From Anoplopoma fimbria (lineage: Eukaryota; Chordata; Actinopteri; Perciformes; Anoplopomatidae): a DNA stretch of 64,000 bases. Under the pieces are notes generated by a model. That model was not told the DNA's origin and ran no database searches. It was given only the letters and a program-made list of their open reading frames with translations. Each line of letters starts with the position of its first letter. Position 1 is the first letter of the stretch. The stretch lies in assembly GCF_027596085.1 (NCBI RefSeq), contig NC_072465.1, positions 17,004,207 through 17,068,206 of the forward strand, written 5' to 3'. A program made the translations under genes and the position numbers. Below are positions 1 to 12,700 of the stretch, in pieces.

Positions 1-1584
1 TCAGATAAAATTCTATGAATGAAGAGGTATTCTTACACAATTATTACTATTCATTATGTCTTTAAATAATATAAAATATGATTAACTTAAGAAAATAGAA
101 AAAGTAAAGCTTTTCTAAATGGCAGAATACTGTTTTTTTTGCAGTACTTTGCCAACATTTAGAATCTATCACTATCTTTGTTAATAATCTAATACTTGCA
201 AATATCAACATATTAATAAATGGCCTTACCTTTTGCGAGTGAAGAAAAGAAGAACTAGTATAAGCAGTCCATTAAGTAGTAAGAATATAGTCCACAACAT
301 ATTTCAGTAAAGTCTGATACTTGTCCTGTCCCGCAGATAATATATAACATAGCTGCTGGCAACTCAGTTTTATGTTTGAGCTCAAGCTCAACTGCACCTA
401 CTACTTGAGAGGAGGCGTGGAAAGGTGTGGCTTGTGACACAAAGTGTTACACAACACTCAACAGTACTCAGTGTCCAACGCCACAAAACCACCACATTGT
501 GAGTGACACAGGATGACACTTAACTATTTCTAATATTTAGACGATAACACTTTCAGGAAGAAGGTTAAACATCCTGCACAAAATCCTTCATTCGCACCTC
601 ATAAGGGTCACAGAAAACCCACCTGCAAGAACATTTCCCAGCAGTGACATCAGCATGGTGAAGAGATTCACGTTTCAATTTGTAGGGGGATGATGTCAAG
701 GAACGCATATTTCATAGAGGGTGTCATTAGGTCAAGTTCCCGTGATTTGTCGAAACGCTCCTGTGACAACATTCAATTCCCTTTAATGTTGTGAAATATT
801 TATTTTTACCTCCCTTAAGAAGACTTCCAGGCAGTCACATGGACAAGTATCTATTGATGACACTGTCCGAAACCAATGATTCATTTACATACCTCTGAGT
901 AAAAGCTGTCAAAATATTTTTTTTATGTGAAACTGAATTTTTACTGGTAAATGAATGAATGATCAATTTGTCACACCTTACTATGTAATACATAATTCTT
1001 ATGATATATACATATATATATATATACATATGAAAAAATAATAATTTGCAGCAAAAAGAGGAATGTACAAGTACTCTACCTACCAGCAGAGGGTAGTCAC
1101 GCACTGATAGCAGGGCCTTTCAGCACCTGGAGAAAGGTTAAGTAGTGGATACTGAACTGAGGTCAGTCTCCGATCTGTTGCTGAAGATGAAAATTATACA
1201 GCTCAACAGACAATCCAGAAATTAATTTTCACCTGAGCATGACGGGTAAACGTCAAACTGGTGGTCAGTGTGGACATTTTTTAATTAATTAAATACGCAT
1301 TTATACATTTATAGATAACTCAAACAATATATAATCCAGTATATATTTAAGGAAAGTCTATGATAGTGCAGCAAAACCATAGTAACCGAGAGTACTTAAC
1401 ATAAGGACAAATTAAGAGAAAACAAATATTTTATGATATTACCTCTGAGTCATTAAATCTCTACTTTGATAGTTTTTCTACACTGTAATAACTGCTGACC
1501 TCCGGTCTGCTGCTACCGTTAACATCAAGCGTGCTCTTGACTAACCGACCGTACCAGCAACAACAACCTGACATGTCCATTCAC

Positions 1585-1930
1585 ACACTGATAATGTTAA
1601 ATGTAATCGAGACACATTATTACAAATGAAAGGTTCCTTTAGCTTGTGAAATATGAAGCCTTTGCTATGTTCAGATGCCATGGTAACACAACATACACAC
1701 ACAAACCAACTGTTGCCTGAAAATGAATCAGTGAAAGTCAAATAAAACGCATTCAATCATGGTACTTTTTAGGCATTTTTGAATACTGTTTAGAAATGTT
1801 AATCTTTTTAAATTAATGAAATAATCTATATAAAATATTTGTACTGTTCATTTACATAATAAGCTAGCCACATGTATCATATGATCTCATAAAGCCATGT
1901 CATAAGTCAAATACCCCCTGTCACCTTCCC

Positions 1931-1973
<43 letters not shown>

Positions 1974-2188
1974 TACACACACGTCACAAACTGTACTATA
2001 TTAAAATCATCATATTATAATCTTAGAATGTATTGATTAATTCATTAATGTTTTTAAAATGGATACATATACACTGTCTAATGCTTTCTATTCAAGTCTG
2101 AATGAGACTTATGTAGCCTTTAGAAATCTCCCAAAGGAAGGGAAGGGACCAGCAATACTGCCAGCCAATAAAGCCAGCGTCTCGGGAA
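1585..2188. repeat. Duplicated ~610 bp block, copy A
   Basis: This block is repeated almost base for base at 2888-3504, in the same orientation. Both copies contain the same sequence around an internal (AC)n run (1932-1971 here) and end within a few bases of the shared string GCCAGCGTCTC. Differences are a few substitutions and the microsatellite length. Copy A stops two bases before the LTR-like element. No terminal inverted repeats or coding capacity were seen, so it looks like a local segmental duplication or a non-coding repeat of unknown family. Confidence 0.85.
1932..1971. repeat. (AC)n microsatellite
   Basis: Perfect dinucleotide run of about 20 units inside duplicated block copy A. 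The matching run in copy B is longer, as expected from slippage after duplication. Confidence 0.95.
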
Positions 2189-2189
2189 A

Positions 2190-2680
2190 TGTCACAGTCA
2201 CACCTGTTCACTCTTCCTGCACTATTTCTCTCAGCTCACAGCCCAGTCCTCTCTCTCTCTCTCTCTCTCTTACCACACTCTCCCTCACTCACCTAATCAG
2301 CCTCATGCAGTGCACCTGTCTGCCACGCCCACCTCATCAGCACAATCACTCTCACCTGCTCACTCTGCTGCACTACTCACCTCAGTATAAATACCCCAGT
2401 CTCTCACACACTCACTGCCAGATCGTTCTCCGCATTATGCCAGACCTTCCAGCGTTATTCCCCGGACTGATTTCCCATTGGCGACCCTGCTTGTTTGGAC
2501 TTCTCCGCCTTGCCTCTGCCCCGGTTAACCCCTCTCAGCCTTCTGTCCCTGACCACGAGATTAGCCTTTGCTCCTTTTGGTTTCTGTCTACCTGCTGTTT
2601 GTTCCGCTTTGAATAAAGCTCCTGAACATTACTCTGTCTCCTGGTCATACTGCACTTGGGTCCACACACCACCCGTTACA
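2190..2680 (+). mobile_element. Solo LTR-like element (probably Ty3/gypsy type)
   Basis: A ~491 bp segment starting TGTCAC and ending GTTACA, the TG...CA form of LTR ends. It has a TATA box (TATAAATA, 2386-2393) and, about 220 bp downstream, a polyadenylation signal (AATAAA, 2612-2617), the promoter then poly(A) order of an LTR. No internal gag-pol region and no second LTR lie nearby, so it would be a solo LTR. The flanking bases do not form a clear 4-5 bp target duplication, which weakens the call. The family is an inference from general structure. The open frame across it is low-complexity CT-rich sequence and is not taken as a gene. Confidence 0.55.
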
Positions 2681-2815
2681 CAAAACATTCCTGTCTCTAT
2701 CTATTGTACTAGACAACTTGCTTAAAATGTCTGTATTCCATATATAACAAATTCCGACCCCAGCTGATGACATATTTTACGTGAAAAGAGATTACAATTG
2801 AACAAAATATTGACC

Positions 2816-2870
<55 letters not shown>
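2816..2870. repeat. (ATT)n microsatellite
   Basis: Near-perfect trinucleotide run ending shortly before copy B of the duplicated block. Confidence 0.95.
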
Positions 2871-2887
2871 CATCATTATTATAAGAG

Positions 2888-3235
2888 ACACTGATAATGT
2901 TAAATGTAATCGAGACACATTATTACAAATGAAAGGTTCCTTTAGCTTGTGAAATATGAAGCCTTTGCTATGTTCAGATGCCATGGTAACACAACATACA
3001 CACACAAACCAACTGTTGCCTGAAAATGAATCAGTGAAAGTCAAATAAAACGCATTCAATCATGGTACTTTTTAGGCATTTTTGAATACTGTTTAGAAAT
3101 GTTAAATTTTTTAAATTAATGAAATATTCTATATAAAATATTTGTACTGTTCATTTACATAATAAGGTAGCCACATTTATCAGATATGATCTCATAAAGC
3201 CATCTCATAAGTCAAATACCCCCTGTCACCTTCCC

Positions 3236-3294
<59 letters not shown>

Positions 3295-3504
3295 CAAACT
3301 GTACTATATTAAAATCATCATATTATAATCTTAGAATGTATTAATTCATTAATTAATTCATTAATGTTTTTAAAATGGATACATATACACTGTCTAATGC
3401 TTTCTATTCAAGTCTGAATCAGACTTATGTAGCCTTTAAAAATCTCCCAAAGGAAGGGAAGGGACCAGCAATACTGCCAGCCAATAAAGCCAGCGTCTCA
3501 GGAA
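2888..3504. repeat. Duplicated ~610 bp block, copy B
   Basis: Direct repeat of 1585-2188, offset by about 1.3 kb. It shares the flanks of the (AC)n run (3237-3290 here) and the same end point. After the shared end the sequence differs from copy A, which runs into the LTR-like element instead. Confidence 0.85.
3237..3290. repeat. (AC)n microsatellite
   Basis: Perfect run of about 27 AC units inside duplicated block copy B. Confidence 0.95.
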
Positions 3505-6500
3505 TAATGATGTTATTATGTTAATTACCCAAAACTGCCTGTTTCTTAAAAGATGGGTGTGGTGCACTGGAAACCAATCAACTTTGAACAAACAGACTCT
3601 GGTATAAACAAACATCACATACAACTTTACATACAACAAAATGTTACAGGTAAATATTTACACCCATGTTTATTTGAACCATGACACACACACATCCTCT
3701 TTTTAAACAAATCATTTATAAGTTAGAGGTGGACTTTTCAGCCAGTTATTCATATTTCTATAAATCAGTTCATTAAAAAACAAGCGCCACTGAGCAACTT
3801 TTATAGGACCGAATGGAGCGCAGCTTCCAACACTCTATCCAGGTCTCTTCATACATCCATGGCATCAGTGCACAGAAAGTTTTCGAGCATGTAGGGCAGC
3901 CTGTTTGGCACTGAATGGAATTTTCCACACTGGAAGGGCAACCTATAGAGGATACTTTATCATGTTTTGTTTTACATTGGACTGATCATCACTGTAAAGA
4001 GGAAATGAAAAGAAACAATTATCTTCAGCTGTCAGACAAATGTAGTGGAGTTAAAAAATATACAACTCTTCAGCCTCATGAGATGTAGTGGGGTAGAAGT
4101 ATAGAGTTGCATAAAATGGAAATACTCAAGTATAGTACAAGTACCTAGAATTTGTAGGCCTACAACACTGAAGTTAATGACTTTTACCTTCGACCACTGA
4201 TTAAACTGCAACATCAATGTTTTTGTATTTAGTTGAATTTAATTATTTTTCAATGTCTAGGTTTGTGATGAGTTAACCGATAAACACATCACATTTAAGA
4301 ATAAGTCAAATTGACAGTATATTATGATAATATTTCAAGTATATATTTATAGTTTATTACTGGATACTACATGCACAGTTCATGCTATTATTCCACATTA
4401 GCACACTGCTACATGACAGCAATCTGATGGCATAACTGACTGTGAAGTCACAGTGTACAGCTTTAACTTTTTATTATAATTTACTGTAAAAAAAAATATC
4501 ACAGTAACTTGCTGTAAAAGTAATGCAACTAAAAGCCAGTTATTTACTTACATTCAAATATTTCACAATGGCATGGACAATACTCAAATTCATCATTTGA
4601 TACAGATTTTGCCATCAGTCATGTCCGGGGAGTAAAATATAAGCAGATAAAGTGCTGCGCAAGTTAAGCTTGATCTCGAGCTCCATCAGTTGCTTTTGAT
4701 TACTGCAAATATGAAGAATTATCTTAGACAAATTTAATATTGTCTTTTAGCATTTGTAATTTGACTTACTGAAGTTAGTAAGTCAAAGTTTTTTAAATGT
4801 GCACTTGATTTATTAGTTCTTGTAGGACAGCTGTATATTTTGATGCTATCCAGTACAAAAACCCTGAAGTGTAAATGAGCTCATACAAAACATGAGCCTT
4901 AACTATATTAATAATATTTTAGATTATGATTGAATAATAAACACATAGTCATGTGTTTAAGAAAATTATAGAAAAAATATAGAACTGACATATGGGACAT
5001 GAATACTCCACAAACACAACAATAACACAGCGAGGAGTCTTTATTAGCCTACTGAAGGAAACTAAGCTGTTTAGGTGGACCTCATAATGATTATTCCTCC
5101 CTTAAAGGCCTATTAGTGCAATGTGTTAACGTTTACACGGCCTAGTTAGACACAGCTTTATAACATTATTTTCAAACCAAACCCAACTTTTATCAGGCTT
5201 ACTTTGAGATTGAATTGTGACAACTGAAGGTCTGTACTGCAGATTTCTCCTGGGCTCTCTCCCAGCTTTAACAGTTGTCACAGACTGACAGTAGCCCACA
5301 GATATCCTGAGAAATTGGGTACAAAGACAGAACAGGATTTCTTGACACAATTTAAATTGCAGTCTCAAAAGGAGAGTGCTCATTTATCCCATTCCCTATA
5401 CACCAGTTTACACTGCATTGAGACAGAAACACATTTAGAGTATTTGTAAGATGGAGGATGGAGCTCACAGTTGCACTTAGGAAGCCACAGGAAGTTATTT
5501 GACAGCATTTGTCAGACAACTGTGCAGCAGTGAAGAGCACTGAGAGGGAGAAAGAGGATGGCAGAGTGACACATTGAGCCATCATGACTTTCTCTGGGGA
5601 GATTATCCATCATCTTTATCAAAGTGTTGGAGTGGAGAATGGCTTCAGTCAGTCATTTGTAACACCTCAGTTTCCAAGAAATCTGTGTCTGTGATTTCAG
5701 TTAGTTGTCTCCTTCACGCCCAAGAAGACTCCACAATTTCAGTTTTGCTGATTTTAAAGACCAAATTGTTGTTTTGGAGTATTATTTCCTCTTTAACTTG
5801 GTGATTTTGTGATGGTAAAAGGAAACTGATCTACACAGTAATATCAAACAGCTCAACATTGATAGAATGGCGGAAATGAAGTGGTCCTTAGACGTTGTTT
5901 TTTTGCCAAACATTTGCTGATTCCATCTTCTCAAATGTGAGTATTTTATGCTTTTATTTAATAGTAAAGTGAATATCGTTGGGACTAAACCGGACATATG
6001 AAGATGTTCCCTTCGGCTGTGGTAAACCAGAACATATTTTTTCACAATTTTCTAGCATTTTATATACAAAACAAATTAATTATCTGAGAAATTTTGAAAC
6101 TCAACTGCTCCTGCAGTCTTCGAGCCCCTATGGTACCCATCAATACTTATAATCATGACACAAACATGTTATCGTTTTTATACTTAAACAGTATCCTAAT
6201 TTTGTAGATATGGTGGTAACACAGACTTCAAATGATTGTTCTATTAACAAATGAGTAAATATGTCTTCAAAAACACAATATTGCATGTGTCTTCTTATCC
6301 AACTATATCCTGAGTTCTGCAGACAGCTTCGTGTAGGCTTATAATTGATGTCCTGGAAACAGGGCTCTCAATTTGTAATCACAATAAACTATATTTAATC
6401 CTTCGGCTGTGGACTAACAGCAATTTGAAAAGGTTTACATATCAGCTAACTCAGACAAATCTTAAATCATCCATGAGGAGAAAAGTGGTTAAGAAGGGAG

Positions 6501-6544
6501 GGGGCTGGGGGAGGAGTCTCAGATTGACTTTCACATCCATTCAG

Positions 6545-7031
6545 CCTTTTTTTTGCAGCAGCAGCAGCAGCAGCAGCATTGAACTTGCAGAGAGAGGGAG
6601 AGAGAGAAATAGAGAGAGAGAGAGAGAGAAAAAAAAAGGGCAGACTGGACAGACTGCAGAAGGAGCTCAGGGCTGTGACCGCCGAGGCTGCCATAGCTGT
6701 TTCCTTTCGGAGCTGACTGCAGGCTTTAAGAAATGTGCATCAAACGTGAATTGTTTCCCGATTTACTGCAGAGTGCTGCTGGAGAGGAGTGGTCAGGCAC
6801 GGAGATCAGTATGCACTTTTAGGTTCGACGTCGCCTTGAACGCATCGCAGCGACATCGCAGAGCCTCAAGTGCTGTTGATTTGCGAAGTTTTGTGTCTAG
6901 CTGGCGATGATTCGCATCTGATTGTTGCTCAAACTATCCGGAGAGGACCGCAGACGGACGCAACGCTGCATTGTGGCAAACCGAGACGCAGATTCCCTGA
7001 CTGAGGACTTGCACGATCAGCTCTCCCCAAG
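6545..7031 (+). promoter_or_regulatory. srgap3: srgap3 first-exon 5' leader (approximate)
   Basis: The stretch before the srgap3 start codon is markedly more G/C- and purine-rich than the DNA around it. It contains a (GCA)7 run (about 6556-6578) and a GA-rich tract (about 6586-6630), as is common in vertebrate 5' leaders. Two upstream ORFs are visible: ATG at 6733 ending with TAG at 6820-6822 (29 codons), and ATG at 6907 ending with TGA at 6919-6921 (4 codons). Both end before the main start. The true transcription start is not visible, and the left boundary is a guess from the composition change. Confidence 0.5.
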
Positions 7032-7098
7032 ATGTCATCTCATGCGAAAGTCAAGAAGGACAAAGAGATTATTGCCGAGTATGAGACACAAGTGAAAG
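7032..7098 (+). CDS. srgap3: srgap3 exon 1 (residues 1-22)
   Basis: Encodes [22 protein letters not shown], the conserved srGAP N-terminus. The ATG at 7032 matches the family start (M[ST]S...[10 protein letters not shown]). Donor GTTGGT at 7099; the exon ends one base into codon 23. Intron 1 is about 7.0 kb, long as is usual for a first intron. Confidence 0.93.
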
Positions 7099-8821
7099 GT
7101 TGGTAACGTGCGGGCCTGCTCGTATTGTTATTCTGCGCGTCAAGGCGCTATTGCGTAACTTTAGCACACGCTTTATATGGCTTTCAGTGTGCAGTGCTTT
7201 GGGGCGGGACAGATTGCATAGTTATGGATGACAGCCATTTTTTTTATTATTTTTTTTACCTATCTCTTTTGGAAAATGTCTCATAAATTCATGTCATGAA
7301 CTGTCATTTGGTATGCTGGTATTACTAGAATCCAGAGATGTAATCATTAAGATGCAACTCGGCTGAACTGGTTTCTCTGCACTGAAGATGTGTGCGGCTC
7401 ATTAACATGCCAAGCCCAACATGTGTGGCCATGTCGCTTACATGGATGATTTGTTTTCAAAGTGCAGCTGGTATTTCTGTGAGACTGTTTGTTTTGATGC
7501 TGCACACCCAACAAGGGAATGTAGCAATTCACCTTGTACTCTCTCTCCTGGGGAGTGGAGGTCATGCACCTCAGGTACTCATGCAGAATACTTTGAGACA
7601 TCAGGGTACATTTGTACAACTTCTTCCTAGAAATGAAGGTTGACATATACATAAAATGATATTATGGTTACCCAGCTTATGTCATTTTGAAAGACAATAC
7701 TAGCAATGAGTATTTTTCCTGACATTCCAGGACAATGTTAATAGTATCAGAAGGGAAATGGAATGCCTGAGAAGATCACACAGCAAACAGTTCAGAAAGT
7801 CCATTAATAATGTATGCTGTCTGTATGAATTATGAACCATGAAAGGATTTTACTGTCTGCCGCTAAATATGTGACTAGATGAACCACCCAGAGAGAGAAG
7901 AGGGTCAGGAACAGTGACACTGTAGTGGAACAGACAGTGCTGGATGTGTATGGGTGGGTTATCGTCTCATAATTTTATTGACAACTTGAGGCAGTGTGAA
8001 CTTTAACACTTCTGTGCATCACCCTCTCACAGTTGTGGTTTTGCTCAGTGTTATATATCAGGTTTTATTCACAGAGACAGGCAGGCTTTCATCTAGAACA
8101 TGCTGCCATGTTAACACAGGATAAGTGCTATACACACTTGTGTGTTATTGACTGGGGTACTTTTTATCTGTCATGTAGCCAATTGTTTCAGGATAAAACA
8201 GGCCATTATACAGTAGGCTGTATAGTCACAGGGTGCGATAACAGCCCTCTGCTCACACTTTGGATCAAAATCATCCAACAGCACCGCAGTAACCTAAAAT
8301 ACCCAAACACCAGTTGACTTAGGAATAGAAAGCACCATTTGAAACGTCCACTCTTGTAAACGCTTTGGTTTGGGCCAAATAGTTCACTATATAGGTAGGT
8401 GCCATCTTTCATTGTGGTCCACGTTCCAGCTGCGGTCCAAACGCTGTAGCAGAGTTGGCATAGTTTGTATTGACTGCGTGGCATGTGTACATGTAGCTCC
8501 TGTGATGCATCTGCATTTCAGGTTGAAGTGTAATTGAACGAATAGCTTAACTTTCTTATAGGCCTATTTGCTTTATTGCTGATAGTTAAAGTCAGAGAAA
8601 ATGTATCTATGTAGCACATTTCATACAGTTCATCTAATTACGTTTTTTTACATGTTTAAAAAAAAAAACTCCCCTACATGTGTGGCCATGTAGCTTACAT
8701 GAATGATCTTTTTCAAAGTGCAGCTGGTATTTCTGTGAGACTGTTCTGATGCTGCACACCCAACAAGGGAATGTCATAAATCATACCTGTGCGCTAATTA
8801 TTATTATTATTATTATTATTA

Positions 8822-8874
<53 letters not shown>

Positions 8875-9670
8875 CATTAAGCTACAGTAACAATTTATTT
8901 TCTTATCTTTGGACAAAGCCAGGCTAGCTGTTTCCAGTTTTTATGCTAAGCTAAGCTAACTGGCTGCTGGCTGTAGCTTCATATTGGACATCCAGACGTG
9001 GGAGCGTTATCAATCATCTCATTTAAGTCAACAGGAAAATGAAAAAGCGTCCCCGAACGTTGTAGGCTAATTTAGCTTTAAATAATTTAAATTTGTGCAT
9101 TCCTGCATATATGGCCTGCCCTGCTTTAATTTAATTCAAATGAAGATGTTCTTATTATTATTTTAAATTACATCCAAACACACATTAAACAATAATACAA
9201 TAAATAGGCATTTTTTATTTAAAATGACATTAAATGACAGTGTCTCAGTCTAGCAAAAAAATGTATTTTAAATCCAGGAATTCATGTAGAAATTGATGAA
9301 ATGTTGATGCCACTGAAGGCCATATTGTTATAGATGAAGTCAATAAAGTAATTGACTTTATTGACTTCATTCAAAAGTTTTATCAAAGTCCAACTCTCCT
9401 TTTGCAAATTTCCCCGCTGCGGGACTAATAAAGGATTATTTTATCTTATCTTATCTTATCTTATCTTATCTTATCAGACTTGATTTAGACTTTACTGCTG
9501 TTGAAGACTTTACTGAGCAGAAATGACCAAACAATGTCAGCATTTGTCTGGAATGAAGAGTATGATTAACATTTTGTAGACAGAGGTGTGGTTTATGTTC
9601 CCCCTGTCTACTCTTTGTCTGTTTATTTGTTTGGCTCCTTCTGTACTTCACTCTCACTCTCTGCATCTCG

Positions 9671-9717
<47 letters not shown>

Positions 9718-12700
9718 CCACACCAGCATTGTGGCTGTGAGAGAGCCATCACATTCCCGTCTCAGTTTCAGGAAAAGCTTTTAAGCTGACATCTTAAGCT
9801 CATTTGCAAACTGGGCTCAGATCAGTTTGGAGCTGTGGGGGCTTTACTCTGACACTGACACTGGCCTCCAATAATGCTGAGTTGCTGACTGCACATCAGT
9901 TCAATCAGGAACACAAACCTAATGCACTTTGCGGTATTTTTCAAATTGCCACAATTCAGTAAACAGCGGGGCCACAGTGAAATTCAAACAATGATTGTTG
10001 GTGTGTGTTGTGAGCCCAAAGCTTTACAGGTCTGGGCCATCAATCCTGATTCATGGATGACAGAATAGTCACTGTGATTTGTATGTTCATCATCAATAAT
10101 TTAGTCATTACCAGAAGCTGAAATAGTTTTTGACCAAAACATGTTTTTGCCTCCAGAATTGCACTAAATGCAGGTTTGCTTTTATAGTGTTTGAGTTCAA
10201 TTTTTCCTTCTAAGGATTGTAGTTGACCGGCCTCAGATATCTCTAAGCCTTCTGCTGATCCCGAAAACCATTCATCATACTGTACTTCTAGCTGTAGGCC
10301 ATATTATCTTTAATGCCATTTGATCTGTTTGGAGCCTAGCCATTTAAGTATCATGCACAGAATTTAAACTGTAACTGTAAACTGTTCCTTGTAAGATTTG
10401 CTGCTGCTTAGGAAATATGTGGCAATGAGGAAGTTATGTAACATTGACTTTACATAGATATCTGTACCTAAAACATTATTTAAAAAAATAATTGAAATAT
10501 AAAAGCCTGTGATTCTTTTTTGATAGTCTTTGTAGATTGCCTGATTTGTAAGATTTGGTTGTACTGGCGTGTTGACAGTCTGATTGTCATAAAGTAGCAT
10601 CTCACTCCTACTGCCACCATATTCACTGTAGAGAAGCATTCCACAAGGAGCATGTAGACACAGCCCTCTGTGTGTATTCATCATAATGAAAGAATGCCCT
10701 GACTGATAGTGTCTTGAAATGTCAGGGCTGAGACAGTGAAACAATATCTTTGTCTCCATGTCTCGGTATCACTGTTGTTGTGATGACAGGTACATACCCA
10801 GAGCCGCTTTGAATTCTGCTCACTGCATTCTGGCTCTTCCTGTCCTTTGGTTGCACAGAGAGCGATGCCTTTCCTTGTTAGAGATATTTGTCTGGAGAGC
10901 CAGAGACGGGGAAAGAAATGTGAACTCTAGCAAATAGGCAGTAAAGGCATACCATAGCCATTACCACATCCAGAAGACAAGCGTTCACAGAACACAGCCT
11001 TGATTTGTACCAAATTATGTCAACGTGTCAGTCTGGGTTAGGCCACTAAGACTAGCCACGCATGGCTAACTGCAGACACAGCCGCAGAGGCTGCTTCTGG
11101 CCGTTGCAATAGCTGCGCTAGGCTAATTTCAGCTACTGTGGTGACAAGGACTCCTCACTATGTGATATTTGATTTGGTGCTCTCTGTTGCAGTGCAGTGG
11201 CCTTACTGGCAACCCTGACACGGAACAGTGACCAATAGTTTCCCCCTATTTCATTACATCGTCGATAGAGCCATGTAAAAAATAAAGACATGAAGACATG
11301 CTGTGCTTGAAGTTGGCGGGCGGATGCGGTTTGTCGTTTTGAATGTGCAGGCTTGAAAGAGGAGCTCAAGGCATCATAACAGCTGAGCCCAGGCAGGTAC
11401 TTTCCTTTCAACCTTCAGACATGACTCAACAATGCTGGTGATGTGAAAGATGTTTCAGTTGAGGGGACTGTCTGTACAGTATTTGGGTGGTATGAGTTTT
11501 GTTTTGTGTATTCAAATTACTTTAACACGATTATGTTTAAAAAATCCCAATGCTCAATCACTACCAGGTTAAGCATCTTGAGAAGTTATTTTAATTTGCT
11601 TCAGTGTTACCCTCAGGTCTCTGTTAAATAATGTATGCTCCTCAAAAAGCTTGTTTAAGTCACCGGAACATAGCAGGAGGTTAACCATATGGGTTAGGAT
11701 AAAAAATAAACAGTACAAATGGGTGAAGTCCTATTAGTTAAATTTCCACAAGCCTTTGGGGGTGGAACATTTTTTCATTTTGGCTGCGCTGTTCCCAGGC
11801 AGAGAACCTGGTGTAGCATACGACTCTGTATTTCATTTAAGGACATCTGTACCATTGTGTCATCAATGAAAAGAGATCGGAGAGGCTGCATTGACATTTT
11901 GAGGCTTACTTCTCTGCATATTATTCACTTGAACTCCTCGCCAGCTTCCTCGTAATTATGCATTACTCTGCAAAGGCTTGAATCATTCATCGAATGAAGC
12001 GCAGTATTGCACAGTCCCTGGTAACAGTTTACGTTCTAAAAATAACATGCTCACAGGAGAGCGAATGCAAATATCGTGAGTTTATTTGATGTCTCGCTGG
12101 TAAAATTATGCAGTTATCTCAATTTAAATTTGTTCACTATATTGTCTGCTCACTATTTTGCACTGCAACGGTATTATTAAGAAAGATTAAAGTCACACAG
12201 ACCAACAAACAGTGTTGTCCAGTGGTCTATTTCAGCGCAGGAGTACATTGCAGTGACATTTTGTTCTATTTTAAACTTGATTGCCTTTTTGTTCATCAGC
12301 ACAGGCTGTTTATTGAGTTTTGCAGAGCAGAGAAAGTTGCCCTTGTCCTTGGCCATTATGCTAAACAGACTGACTGCTGGGACTGTCAGAACAGGGAACT
12401 GGCCAGCTCTCATTGAGATGCCTCCAGAGGCGTAACCAGGCAACTGGGCAACTATGGGGACCATGAGGGGCACATCTCCAAACAGCAAGGGACTACATAT
12501 TTACTCTGTCTTTCTAGCTCTCGCTCTTCATTCACATTTTCGCTCACACACTTGCAGAAGATGGGGGAGACATGTTTGAAATCTTTTCATTGTACATACA
12601 GCAGCAGGCATTTAAATGTGAACAAGGGGGCTTTTCTTCCACTGGGCCATCTTTTCCATTGATACATTTCTACAGAGTTTCTTTCAGAGTGCAGCAATCA

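Larger units (their letters stand above)
1..6540. other. Intergenic region upstream of srgap3
   Basis: No coding exon or RNA gene could be supported here on either strand. The open frames are short, AT-rich and unlike any family I know. The recognisable content is a duplicated block, a solo LTR-like element and microsatellites, listed separately. Positions 3505-6540 otherwise look like unremarkable AT-rich fish intergenic DNA. In human the neighbour on this side of SRGAP3 is THUMPD3, and I see no trace of it in the window. Confidence 0.6.

Noticed and set aside
2059..2616. 185-codon open frame, plus strand
   Set aside because: It crosses the boundary between the duplicated block and the LTR-like element and is mostly low-complexity Ser/Leu/His from CT-rich DNA. 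No family resemblance.
6425..6910. 161-codon open frame before srgap3
   Set aside because: Lies in the srgap3 leader in a GA- and GCA-rich stretch that gives Ser and Arg/Glu runs. It resembles no protein and the srgap3 start at 7032 is clear.
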